Shown: in pieces, positions 1 to 6,211 of the stretch | Position numbering within the stretch: the stretch's first letter is position 1 | Layout: each line of letters starts with the position of its first letter | Source of the DNA: an uncultured Bacillota bacterium | GTDB taxonomy: Bacteria > Bacillota > Dehalobacteriia > UBA7702 | Length of the DNA stretch: 13,785 nt | Reading direction: 5' to 3' | Assembly: GCA_902766525.1 (NCBI GenBank) | Contig: CACXDX010000202.1 | Location: 1-13,785, forward strand | Notes under the pieces: model-generated | Database searches by the model: none | Seen by the model: only the letters and a program-made list of their open reading frames with translations | What the model was told of the DNA's origin: nothing | Translations under genes and position numbers: made by a program

Positions 1-309
1 ATGATTGCCGCCGATGGCCGAGGAGTCGCCGTCGCCCATGATCACGAAGACTTCGAGCTCGGGATTGGCCAGTTTAACGCCGGTGGCGAAGGCCAAGGCC
101 CGGCCGTGGGTGGTATGCAATGTATTGAAGTCCATATAGGTGGGCATTCGGGAAGAGCAGCCGATCCCGGAGACGATGATGGTTTTGTCCTTGTCGACGC
201 CGGCTTTTTCCAGGGCTCTTTCGAGGGCGCTGAGAACGATGCCGTTGCCGCAGCCGGGGCACCAGATGTGAGGCAGTTTATTGTTTCTCAAATACTTTTT
301 GTCACTCAT
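1..309 (-). CDS. korB: 2-oxoacid:ferredoxin oxidoreductase, beta subunit (partial, N-terminal 103 residues)
   Basis: This is the thiamine-diphosphate-binding subunit of a 2-oxoacid:ferredoxin oxidoreductase, which oxidatively decarboxylates a 2-oxoacid to an acyl-CoA and passes electrons to ferredoxin. Reading the minus strand from the ATG at 309-307 gives 103 residues without a stop to the window edge. Seen: a CPGCG cysteine motif at residues 17-21, GIGCSSRMP at 48-56, a THGRA motif at 67-71, and the start of the thiamine diphosphate-Mg motif GDGDSSAIGGN at 92-102. These are hallmarks of KorB-type beta subunits. The start ATG overlaps the korA stop as ATGA, so translation is coupled. A gamma subunit (korC) probably follows outside the window, by analogy with korDABC operons. 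The 2-oxoglutarate specificity is inferred from the DAB gene order; another 2-oxoacid remains possible. Confidence 0.93.
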   Translation of the reverse strand, partial: MSDKKYLRNNKLPHIWCPGCGNGIVLSALERALEKAGVDKDKTIIVSGIGCSSRMPTYMDFNTLHTTHGRALAFATGVKLANPELEVFVIMGDGDSSAIGGNH

Positions 310-1439
310 TTGGCAGCCCCCTTCCATGCGTCGATGATTTCCCCGGGCGTCATGATTTCTCCGTCCATGACGAAGAGACCGCTGACCTCAGCTTTGCCGT
401 TGACGACTTTTTTGATTTCTCCGGCCAGCTGGCCGTCGTTCATTTCCGTGACGAAAACCGACTTGATGTGAGGCAGCAAGGCGGTGAGCGCCGCGTCGGG
501 GAAGGGCCAGACTGAGATCGGGCGGAAAAGACCGACTTTTTCTCCTTCGGCTCTGAGCATTTCCACGGCTTCCCGGGCGGCACGAGCCGCGCCGCCGAAA
601 GCGATGATCAGGTCTTCGGCATCGTCGGTATAGGTTTCTTCCCACATCACGATATCTTCTTTATTGTTTTCCACTTTATCGATGAGGCGGCGGTTCACCC
701 GTTCCACTTTTTCCGGAACCATGGTGGAAAAACCGGTTTCATCATGGGTCAAACCGGTGACGTGGTAGCGATAGCCGCTGCCGAAGGGCGCCAGGATCGG
801 GGCGCCGTTTTCATCGGGAGCGTAGGCCACGTAATCTTCGGGAGCACAATCGGGTTTTTTGCGGTCATAGATTTCGGCTTTGCGTTCCTCTTCAAGGTCG
901 ATGGCCTCTCTCATGTGACCGACGATCTCATCCATGAGCAGGATGACGGGCATCATGTATTTTTCCGAGAGGTTGACGCAGCGAACGGCGAGGCGGAAGC
1001 ATTCCGGTACCGAAGAAGGCGTCAGCACAATGGCGCCGCGGTCACCGTGGGAGCCGTATTTTGATTGATAGATCTCTCCCTGGGCGGGGCTGGTGGGAAG
1101 TCCCGTGGAGGGGCCGCCCCGCTGAACGTTCACAACGACGCAGGGCACTTCCGCAATGGCGGCGTAGCCGATGTTTTCCTGTTTCAGAGAAAAGCCCGGG
1201 CCGGAAGTGGCCGTCAGAGTCTTTTGTCCGGTGAGGCTGGCGCCGATGATCGCCGCCATACCGGCGATCTCATCTTCCATCTGGATGAACTTGCCGCCGT
1301 ATTTCGGCAGCTCCTCGGACATGATCTCGGCGATTTCCGTTGAGGGTGTGATGGGGTAACCGGCATAAAAACGGACGCCGGCATGGATGGCGCCGAGAGC
1401 GCAGGCTTCATTGCCTTGCATCAAACGGATATCCGACAT
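306..1439 (-). CDS. korA: 2-oxoacid:ferredoxin oxidoreductase, alpha subunit
   Basis: This 377-residue protein is a full-length KorA-type alpha subunit, the pyrimidine-binding partner of KorB in the cytoplasmic oxidoreductase that converts a 2-oxoacid plus CoA to acyl-CoA, CO2 and reduced ferredoxin. Seen: the N-terminal motif YPITPSTEI at residues 28-36, QMEDEIAG at about 53-60, a TSGPGFSL motif, and NVQRGGPSTGLPT, all characteristic of the family. The C-terminal part (GLFRPISVWPFP, then FVTEMNDGQLAGEI) matches the transketolase-like C-terminal domain. The start ATG shares one base with the korD stop (TGATG) and the stop overlaps the korB start (ATGA), so the three genes are one coupled operon on the minus strand. 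It is most likely the 2-oxoglutarate enzyme, supplying succinyl-CoA or running in reverse in an anaerobe. The exact substrate cannot be read from sequence alone. Confidence 0.95.
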   Translation of the reverse strand: MSDIRLMQGNEACALGAIHAGVRFYAGYPITPSTEIAEIMSEELPKYGGKFIQMEDEIAGMAAIIGASLTGQKTLTATSGPGFSLKQENIGYAAIAEVPCVVVNVQRGGPSTGLPTSPAQGEIYQSKYGSHGDRGAIVLTPSSVPECFRLAVRCVNLSEKYMMPVILLMDEIVGHMREAIDLEEERKAEIYDRKKPDCAPEDYVAYAPDENGAPILAPFGSGYRYHVTGLTHDETGFSTMVPEKVERVNRRLIDKVENNKEDIVMWEETYTDDAEDLIIAFGGAARAAREAVEMLRAEGEKVGLFRPISVWPFPDAALTALLPHIKSVFVTEMNDGQLAGEIKKVVNGKAEVSGLFVMDGEIMTPGEIIDAWKGAAK

Positions 1440-1663
1440 CAGGCTTCACCTTCTTTCAGAGGAATAAAATCAATGGCGAAATCGGGACAGTGAAACAAAC
1501 ACTGTTTGCAGTAAATGCAGTTTTCATCCCTGGCCATGATCGGTTTTCCCAGGGTATCCCGGTCGTAGACTTCTTTCGGACAGATATCGACACAGAGTCC
1601 GCAGCCTTTGCAGAGATTCAGGTCGATCTCTTTTTTGTATTTAGCGGCCAAAACAGTCATCAC
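1439..1663 (-). CDS. korD: 4Fe-4S ferredoxin-type subunit of 2-oxoacid oxidoreductase
   Basis: This 74-residue protein carries two [4Fe-4S] clusters and should be the electron-transfer subunit of the KorABD complex, passing electrons from the thiamine diphosphate site to free ferredoxin. Seen: two CxxCxxCxxxCP motifs, with cysteines at 18, 21, 24 and 28 and at 49, 52, 55 and 59, numbered from the GTG at 1663. The start is uncertain: a GTG at 1663-1661 lies directly before an ATG at 1660-1658, and the GAAAGG ribosome-binding-like stretch sits very close to both. The stop overlaps the korA ATG by one base. The gene lies 53 bases after the DUF1858 gene at 1717-1929. No convincing terminator or clear promoter was seen in that gap, so the two may share a transcript. 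Confidence 0.9.
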   Translation of the reverse strand: MMTVLAAKYKKEIDLNLCKGCGLCVDICPKEVYDRDTLGKPIMARDENCIYCKQCLFHCPDFAIDFIPLKEGEA

Positions 1664-1716
1664 CTTTCAATCGTTTATTTTTCATGTTTACCTTACCCAA
1701 AGGGTTATGCTGTGAA

Positions 1717-1929
1717 TTATTGATTGAGATTGTCAGCGGCGCCGGCAGTCTTGTTCAGCTCGACGAGGATATCATCGAGATCGATGCCGTGAGCGGCGAC
1801 ACCTTCTTCCAGCGTCTCAAAGTGGGCGATGGCGCAGCCGAGGCAGCCCATGCCGAAATCTTTGAAGACCTGAACGGTGAAGGGGTATTTTTCGACAATT
1901 TCTCCGATACTCATATCTTTTGTGATCAT
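1717..1929 (-). CDS. DUF1858 domain protein with CxxC motif
   Basis: This 70-residue protein is almost entirely one DUF1858 domain. That small helical domain is often found alone or near redox and iron-sulfur proteins, and its biochemical role is not established. Seen: N-terminus MITKDMSIGEIVEKYP, the central GMGCLGC motif with Cys29 and Cys32, then AHFETLEEGVAAHGIDLDDIL, the normal family pattern. The start was set at the ATG at 1929-1927 rather than an upstream in-frame ATG, because CGGAGG lies directly upstream at a suitable distance. A probable promoter (1950-1977) precedes it, and the korDAB operon follows 53 bases downstream on the same strand. A redox or cofactor role linked to that operon is plausible but unproven. 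Confidence 0.88.
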   Translation of the reverse strand: MITKDMSIGEIVEKYPFTVQVFKDFGMGCLGCAIAHFETLEEGVAAHGIDLDDILVELNKTAGAADNLNQ

Positions 1930-1949
1930 TGGAAAACCTCCGTTAAAAA

Positions 1950-1977
1950 AATATATTTTGATTGCAGGAAAATGCAA
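1950..1977 (-). promoter_or_regulatory. Putative sigma-A promoter of the DUF1858/korDAB transcript
   Basis: On the minus strand, TTGCAT (1977-1972) and TATATT (1955-1950) are separated by 16 bases. The pair lies just upstream of the GGAGG of the DUF1858 gene and downstream of the terminator of the preceding gene. Boxes and spacing are acceptable but not perfect. Confidence 0.5.
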
Positions 1978-1991
1978 TGAAAAACGAACAG

Positions 1992-2015
1992 AAAAACGGG
2001 CGTACTGCGCCCGTT
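1992..2015 (-). terminator. Rho-independent terminator after the His-rich DUF1858 gene
   Basis: Read on the minus strand, the 8-bp stem AACGGGCG/CGCCCGTT with loop CAGTA runs into a T stretch. It begins 4 bases past the stop codon of the His-rich DUF1858 gene (stop at 2022-2020), so that gene is largely transcribed alone. Confidence 0.85.
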
Positions 2016-2019
2016 CGGA

Positions 2020-2316
2020 TCATTCTGCGGTATGGTGGCCGTGGCAGTGACCGTGTTCATGGCCGTGGTGATGGCCGTGACCGCCGCAGCCGCAGTGACA
2101 TTTGGATTGCTCTTCGATTTCGTAATTGGTGGCGACCATGCTCAGCTCGCAGAGGAGATCATCGAGATCGATATGGAGATCCCCGGCACACTGTTCCAGT
2201 GTATCATATTGGGCGATGACCCGTCCGACGTTTTTGATGCCGAAGCTTTTGAGTACTTCCGCAGCGGGGGGAACCTTTTCCACGAGTTCTCCGAGGGGCA
2301 TATCTTTTGTAATCAT
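2020..2316 (-). CDS. DUF1858 paralogue lacking CxxC, with His/Cys-rich C-terminal tail
   Basis: This 98-residue protein is a neighbouring paralogue of the 70-residue DUF1858 protein downstream. Both begin MITKDM and share the G-E-x-V-E-K-x-P and DTLEQ/ETLEE...IDLDDLL patterns. Seen: the two cysteines of the sister's CLGC are replaced (Asn29 and Arg32), while new cysteines occur at 43 and 56. From about residue 72 there is a metal-binding-like tail with CHCGCGG followed by repeated GH units, holding 11 histidines and 4 cysteines in the last 27 residues. The start ATG is preceded by CGGAGG at a suitable distance and by a strong promoter (2378-2406); a terminator follows at 1992-2015. A nickel, zinc or other metal-binding or storage role is inferred from composition only. 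Confidence 0.88.
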   Translation of the reverse strand: MITKDMPLGELVEKVPPAAEVLKSFGIKNVGRVIAQYDTLEQCAGDLHIDLDDLLCELSMVATNYEIEEQSKCHCGCGGHGHHHGHEHGHCHGHHTAE

Positions 2317-2377
2317 AAATAAAAAACCTCCGATTCGCCGGCGGCGGGATTTTTACCTGCCTGTCGCTTTTCTCCTA

Positions 2378-2406
2378 AGTATAAAACGGTTGCCCGCTTT
2401 TGTAAA
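2378..2406 (-). promoter_or_regulatory. Sigma-A promoter of the His-rich DUF1858 gene
   Basis: On the minus strand, TTTACA (2406-2401) and TATACT (2383-2378) are separated by exactly 17 bases. The site lies about 60 bases upstream of the start codon at 2316, in the divergent gap between this gene and the plus-strand gene starting at 2517. Confidence 0.75.
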
Positions 2407-2516
2407 GGTAAAATCTTTATCTCCTATGAGAAAATACTGCTTTTTTCCCGTCTTCGGCAGGGAAAAAGGATTTTTTCGGGGAATTATTAAAGAAGGAAAA
2501 AGAGGAGAACACGATT

Positions 2517-3041
2517 ATGAGAAAAGCGATGAAGACTTTAGTTTCGATTTTGGAAGCCCATCAAAACGGTGAAAAGAAATCCCTGGGGAAAGAACCGAAG
2601 GGTGTATTTTTGGTTTGTCCTCATCATTTTACGCCTTTGACGGCGGAAGCGGAATCCCTTGTTATCGCGGCAAATCCCGGCGCCGTTCTGGTCGGCGCGG
2701 AAAAGATCCTCGATGATGGGATACGCGAACAGAAACTGCCGCTTCTGGTTATTATGGCAGCCCAAAGCTGCACGGATATCGATTTTTCCGAAGAAGAAGC
2801 ATATGCTTCGGCCGCCGGTTCACCGCCGGGAAAAAAGCAGATCCTTGCTCATCTCGATAAACAGGTTGCTTTGGCGCTGGCACGCTACGGCGACTTGGTC
2901 AAAAAACGCCGCCTGATGATCGTCGGTATTTACGACGACGGTAAAGGAGGACTATTCATCGCCAATTATAACGGTTTAAAAGGGAAAGGCGCTCTGTCTT
3001 ACGGTCTTTCCGATGTCGATGATGATTTTTTCCTGAAATAA
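2517..3041 (+). CDS. Beta-carbonic-anhydrase-like protein with degraded zinc site (hypothetical)
   Basis: This is a 174-residue soluble protein of unknown function. Its layout resembles a small beta-carbonic anhydrase: VFLVCPHHF (30-38) sits where the family has a CxDSR strand, IAANPGA (50-56) where it has RNAGN, LLVIMAAQSC (76-85) where it has the GHxxCG strand, and GIYDDGKGGL (137-146) near a C-terminal GxxYDxxTG-like strand. If that alignment holds, Cys34 and Cys85 remain, but the Asp and Arg of CxDSR and the ligand His are gone (His36, Phe38, Ala82), so normal catalysis is unlikely. The resemblance is my reading, not a search result. The ATG follows GAGGAG at a suitable distance. Its 3' end overlaps the convergent PAP2 gene by 43 bases. 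Confidence 0.8.
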   Translation: MRKAMKTLVSILEAHQNGEKKSLGKEPKGVFLVCPHHFTPLTAEAESLVIAANPGAVLVGAEKILDDGIREQKLPLLVIMAAQSCTDIDFSEEEAYASAAGSPPGKKQILAHLDKQVALALARYGDLVKKRRLMIVGIYDDGKGGLFIANYNGLKGKGALSYGLSDVDDDFFLK

Positions 3042-3541
3042 TCGACAGCGAAGCTGACGGCGACGGCGATGATGATGCCTTCAACGGCGCCAATCAGCAC
3101 ATCGCTGGGGAAATGGACAAAGAAATACAGCCGGGACAAACCGATGAGGAATGCGCAGAGCAGGGCGGGCGTACCGATGGCTTTATTTTTGATGAAGATC
3201 GCCGTCGCCGCCGCGAAGGAAGTCGAAGTGTGCCCCGACGGGAAGGACCAGCCGCCCGGTGTCTTGATGAGCAGATCGAGAGGAAAGCCGACAAAGGGGC
3301 GGGGACGCTGGATGACGGCTTTGATGATCTCGTTGTTGATGAAGGCCGTGAGCGCCAAGGAAAGCAAAGCGGCTATGCCGAGCCAGCGTGTTTCTTTGAA
3401 GATAAGCAAAACAATACTGAGAACGATCCAAATCAGGCCGCCGTTGCCGAGCGTCGTAAGCAGCTTCATGACCGGCGTCAGAAAATCGGCGACGAGGTGT
3501 TCCTGTATCCAAAATAAAATGCTGTAATCGAGCTGAGTCAT
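2999..3541 (-). CDS. PAP2-family membrane phosphatase (undecaprenyl-diphosphate phosphatase-like)
   Basis: This 180-residue membrane protein belongs to the type 2 phosphatidic acid phosphatase family, which hydrolyses lipid phosphates such as undecaprenyl diphosphate or phosphatidylglycerol phosphate. Seen: all three catalytic motifs, KxxxxxxRP from Lys74 to Pro82, PSGH at 101-104, and SRxxxxxHxxxD from Ser136 (His143, Asp147). Several hydrophobic segments surround them (about 35-48, 54-70, 107-118, 125-142 and 148-165). The reading frame stays open far upstream, but the start at 3541-3539 is chosen because GAGGT lies 7 bases before it and a near-perfect promoter lies at 3587-3615. The C-terminal coding end overlaps the convergent gene. 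The BcrC-like or YbjG-like role is inferred from family membership; the true substrate is not visible. Confidence 0.92.
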   Translation of the reverse strand: MTQLDYSILFWIQEHLVADFLTPVMKLLTTLGNGGLIWIVLSIVLLIFKETRWLGIAALLSLALTAFINNEIIKAVIQRPRPFVGFPLDLLIKTPGGWSFPSGHTSTSFAAATAIFIKNKAIGTPALLCAFLIGLSRLYFFVHFPSDVLIGAVEGIIIAVAVSFAVDYFRKKSSSTSERP

Positions 3542-3586
3542 AAAACATACCTCAAAACGAAACGGGGAAAAAAAAGTTCTGTCCTT

Positions 3587-3615
3587 ATTATACATGGGAA
3601 AGATGAAAATCACAA
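3587..3615 (-). promoter_or_regulatory. Sigma-A promoter of the PAP2 phosphatase gene
   Basis: On the minus strand, TTGTGA (3615-3610) and a perfect TATAAT (3592-3587) are separated by 17 bases. The -10 box lies about 46 bases upstream of the chosen start codon at 3541, which supports that start over the longer upstream open frame. Confidence 0.85.
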
Positions 3616-3679
3616 CGGAAAATCTTACGAGAGTTTCCCATTCTCCGGGAATCTCCGTTGTTTCTTCAATCTTTCCTCC

Positions 3680-3708
3680 TTGCGGGGTTGTCCCCGCGGG
3701 AGTATAAT
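3680..3708 (+). promoter_or_regulatory. Promoter of the pgeF cluster with a palindrome between the boxes
   Basis: TTGCGG (3680-3685) and a perfect TATAAT (3703-3708) have a 17-base spacer. A perfect inverted repeat, GCGGGG-TTGT-CCCCGC at 3682-3697, covers the end of the -35 box and most of the spacer. It is well placed to be an operator, but no regulator is known from this window. Confidence 0.65.
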
Positions 3709-3754
3709 GGGTTTGTCGGCGGAACATGCCGACGGTCGGAAAGGAAAAACAAAG

Positions 3755-4564
3755 ATGATGTGGGAAAAAACGGAAAAAGACGGACTGATTTACTACACCC
3801 TGCCCCATTGGCGGGAACGCGGCGCGGAGCTGGTGATGACCACACGCGTCGGCGGCTTCGGCAAAGCGCCCTATGATACGCTGAATCTCGGCTATCACGT
3901 TGAGGACGATAAGAAGGACGTGGGCAAAAACAGGGAAAAGCTGCTCGCCGCTTTGGGCGGGGAGCCCTCCCGCTTCGCCTCGGCGAAACAGGTGCACGGA
4001 CGCGGGATCCGAAAAATCACGGCGGAAAACTGCGGCGGCTTTTTCGGTCATGAGGACGCCGCCGATGATACCGATGGCCTTTTTACCCTTGAAAAAGGGA
4101 TTTGGCTGGCCACTTTTTACGCCGATTGTCTGCCGCTGGCGGTTTTTCATCCCGAAAAGAAGCTTCTCGGTTTGGCTCACGCGGGCTGGAAGGGGACGTA
4201 TCGGGATATCGGCGGTGCTCTGATCGAGGCCATGGCCGCCGAAGTTTCTTTCGATCCCTCGGAATTGTGGTGTGCGGTCGGCGCCGGTATCGGTCCCTGC
4301 TGCTATGAAGTGGATGAGGCTTTCCATGAACGCTTCTGCCGCCGTTATGAAAAGGCCGAAGCCTGGTTTACACGGCCCGGCGGCGGCAAGCCTCATTTCG
4401 ATAATGTTCGGGCTAATGTCGATCTGTTTGCGGAAAAAGGCGTAAAGAGGGAAAATATTGCCTGTCTCGATCTTTGTACCTGCTGTTGTGAGGATCTTTT
4501 TTTCTCCTACCGGCGGGATAAAGGGAAGACCGGGCGGCACGGTCTGTTGGGAGCGTTGATCTGA
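3755..4564 (+). CDS. pgeF: Peptidoglycan editing factor / purine nucleoside phosphorylase-like protein (YlmD/YfiH family)
   Basis: This 269-residue protein belongs to the YfiH/YlmD (DUF152) family. Members have been described as laccase-like, as cytoplasmic purine nucleoside phosphorylase/adenosine deaminases, and as PgeF, which prevents wrong amino acids entering peptidoglycan precursors. Seen: the zinc ligands in KQVHG (His81), ADCLPL (Cys125) and AHAGWKG (His142), plus DTDGL at 106-109 and GAGIGPCCYEV later. The C-terminus has a cysteine-rich CLDLCTCC followed by FFSYRRDKGKTGRHG, typical of the family. The start ATG at 3755 has GGAAAGG upstream; a second ATG follows at once and would change only one residue. 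The next gene begins directly after its stop, as expected in an operon. It heads a ylmD-ylmE-sepF-ylmG-type cluster, the usual Bacillota context for this gene. Confidence 0.93.
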   Translation: MMWEKTEKDGLIYYTLPHWRERGAELVMTTRVGGFGKAPYDTLNLGYHVEDDKKDVGKNREKLLAALGGEPSRFASAKQVHGRGIRKITAENCGGFFGHEDAADDTDGLFTLEKGIWLATFYADCLPLAVFHPEKKLLGLAHAGWKGTYRDIGGALIEAMAAEVSFDPSELWCAVGAGIGPCCYEVDEAFHERFCRRYEKAEAWFTRPGGGKPHFDNVRANVDLFAEKGVKRENIACLDLCTCCCEDLFFSYRRDKGKTGRHGLLGALI

Positions 4565-5443
4565 TTGAAAAGTCATCGTTTTTTTCTTCGCTTTTGGCCT
4601 CTGGCCGTAATAATCCTGACGCTGCCGGTCTCTCTTGCGGCTTATTTTTTGTCTGCCGCCCCCGATCGCGGTGTTTACGGCGTCGCCGAGGAGGGCAGTG
4701 TTCGGGAGACCGTTTTTGTTCAGGGCTTGTTCCTTTATGATGAAACGGTGGTGAAAGCGACGGAAGCGGGAACTTTTTCCTCTTCTCGGACTGACGGTAC
4801 CGCCGTTGCCGCCGGAGAGGAATGCGGCGTTTTAAAAAGGCTCAATAATCTTTACGGAGATCCGCTTGAGACGCTGAAAGCACCTCGGGAGGGATTGTTT
4901 TTCCGCCGCACCGACGGCTGGGAATCCTTTTTTAACCGGGATATGATCGCCTCTCTCGACGGCGGGGATATTTTTGATCTTTATACGGAAACTTCCGAAG
5001 AACCCGCTTCTTTTCTGCGGGCCGGCGATGACTGTTTCAAGATCGTCGACAATAAGAAGGACGTTTTCTTCTACGCCGATATCGGCGCCATGAATGTGAA
5101 AAGAGCCGAAAAAGTACGTCTGAGCATCGGCAAAGAAGAATTGAGCGGAAAGGTGGAAGCGCTTTACGGTAAAGAGGGACGCCGCTTTGCCCTGGTACGG
5201 CTTGCGCCGACGGCAGTTTGTTATGAACGTCGTTTTGCCGAGGCCGGCTGGTTGATCGACAATTTCAGCGGCACCGTGATCGAAGCTGCGGCGCTGAAAA
5301 AGCGTTGGGGCGATATCGGCGTTTACTGTGAAGAAGAAGGAAAATTACACTTTCGAAAAGTCGACGTGCTCTGTTCCGACGGTAAAAAATGCGTTATTTC
5401 CGGAATAAATCCGGGAGAAATCGTATTTTTTGGAAAAAGATGA
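4565..5443 (+). CDS. Membrane-anchored HlyD-like protein in the ylm cluster
   Basis: This 292-residue protein starts at a TTG placed directly after the pgeF stop (TGATTG), with GGGAG about 11 bases upstream. Seen: a short basic N-terminus, then one hydrophobic segment at about residues 9-31, so most of the protein should lie outside the membrane. Residues about 50-90 (GLFLYDETVVKATEAGTF, then DGTAVAAGEECGVL) resemble the paired lipoyl-like strands of HlyD-type membrane-fusion adaptors. The C-terminus (IGVYCEEEGKLHFRKV, then VISGINPGEIVFFG) resembles the last beta domain of that family. No ABC or RND partner is adjacent, so a transport role is not shown; the location beside sepF hints at an envelope or division role. 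Clostridial ylm clusters sometimes carry a similar gene, but its function is not established. Confidence 0.75.
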   Translation: MKSHRFFLRFWPLAVIILTLPVSLAAYFLSAAPDRGVYGVAEEGSVRETVFVQGLFLYDETVVKATEAGTFSSSRTDGTAVAAGEECGVLKRLNNLYGDPLETLKAPREGLFFRRTDGWESFFNRDMIASLDGGDIFDLYTETSEEPASFLRAGDDCFKIVDNKKDVFFYADIGAMNVKRAEKVRLSIGKEELSGKVEALYGKEGRRFALVRLAPTAVCYERRFAEAGWLIDNFSGTVIEAAALKKRWGDIGVYCEEEGKLHFRKVDVLCSDGKKCVISGINPGEIVFFGKR

Positions 5444-5472
5444 TTGCATTTTCATTTTTTATGTTGTATAAT
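5444..5472 (+). promoter_or_regulatory. Sigma-A promoter for ylmE-sepF-proC-ylmG
   Basis: TTGCAT (5444-5449) and a perfect TATAAT (5467-5472) are separated by 17 bases. The site starts immediately after the stop of the preceding HlyD-like gene and ends 31 bases before the ylmE start. It gives the downstream genes a transcript independent of the pgeF promoter. Confidence 0.85.
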
Positions 5473-5503
5473 AATTTGAGCAACGTGAAAAAGAGTTGAT
5501 TTT

Positions 5504-6196
5504 ATGTCGGTTGCTGATAATATTGACGACGTAAAATTACGCATCGATAAGGCGCGGCAGGACCCCAACGGGACGCCGGCCGAGTCGGTTCGTCTGATCG
5601 CCGTCACAAAAACATTAACGGTTGAGAAGATTCGCGAAGCCGTCGATTACGGCCTTCGGGATCTGGGGGAGAACCGAGTTCAGGAGATTATAGAGAAATA
5701 CCCCCGATTTCCCGAGGATGTGCGATGGCATCTGATCGGCCATTTGCAGACCAACAAAGTGAAATATATCGTGGACAAGGTCTATATGATTCACTCTCTG
5801 GACAGTATTCGGCTGGCCGCGGAGATCGAAAAGAGGGCCGCCGCGATCGATCGGATCATTCCCTGTTTGATTCAGGTGAATATCGCCGATGAGGACACAA
5901 AGTTCGGTCTGAAAATCGACGAAGTTGAAGACTTCGTCAAAGAAATGGTGCATTTCCCCCATGTATCCGTGGAAGGACTTATGACGATCGGTCCCCACGT
6001 GGCGGAAGAAGCGCCGATCCGGGAAGTATTCCGGAAATTGCGTCAATTAAAAAATCAGTTGGAAAAGCTGCCTCAGCCTACGGTGAAAATGAGAGAACTG
6101 TCCATGGGTATGAGCGGTGATTTTGAGCTGGCTGTGCGCGAAGGCGCGACCATGGTACGTGTGGGTACGTCTATTTTCGGTGCCCGCATAAAATAG
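5504..6196 (+). CDS. ylmE: YggS/YlmE-family pyridoxal phosphate-binding homeostasis protein
   Basis: This 230-residue protein is a member of the PLPBP (YggS/YlmE/PROSC) family, cytoplasmic proteins with an alanine-racemase-like barrel that bind pyridoxal 5'-phosphate and keep its level and amino-acid pools in balance, without known catalysis. Seen: AVTKT with the PLP lysine at Lys36, then LGENRVQE, WHLIGHLQTNKVK, HSLDS, LIQVNIADEDTKFGL, GLMTIGP, LSMGMSGDFELA and VRVGTSIFG, the full set of family motifs in order. The length is normal. The ribosome binding site (AAAGAG) is weak, but the strong promoter 31 bases upstream supports this start. sepF follows after 15 bases and proC after that; yggS next to proC is also common in Gram-negative bacteria, where PLP balance and proline synthesis genes are grouped. 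Confidence 0.95.
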   Translation: MSVADNIDDVKLRIDKARQDPNGTPAESVRLIAVTKTLTVEKIREAVDYGLRDLGENRVQEIIEKYPRFPEDVRWHLIGHLQTNKVKYIVDKVYMIHSLDSIRLAAEIEKRAAAIDRIIPCLIQVNIADEDTKFGLKIDEVEDFVKEMVHFPHVSVEGLMTIGPHVAEEAPIREVFRKLRQLKNQLEKLPQPTVKMRELSMGMSGDFELAVREGATMVRVGTSIFGARIK

Positions 6197-6211
6197 GAGG
6201 AGGTAGTTACT

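Noticed and set aside
1..471. 156-codon plus-strand frame at the left edge
   Set aside because: It is antisense to korB and korA, which show clear family motifs on the minus strand.
2442..2467. Inverted repeat TTTTTCCC/GGGAAAAA in the leader of the carbonic-anhydrase-like gene
   Set aside because: The 8-bp stem is real, but no T tract follows it on either strand, so it is not a standard terminator. It may simply be a leader hairpin. No convincing promoter for the gene was found nearby either.
3542..4576. Long upstream extension of the PAP2 reading frame to 525 codons
   Set aside because: It lies opposite pgeF, has no family similarity, and would bypass the clear promoter (3587-3615) and ribosome binding site of the 180-residue PAP2 protein.
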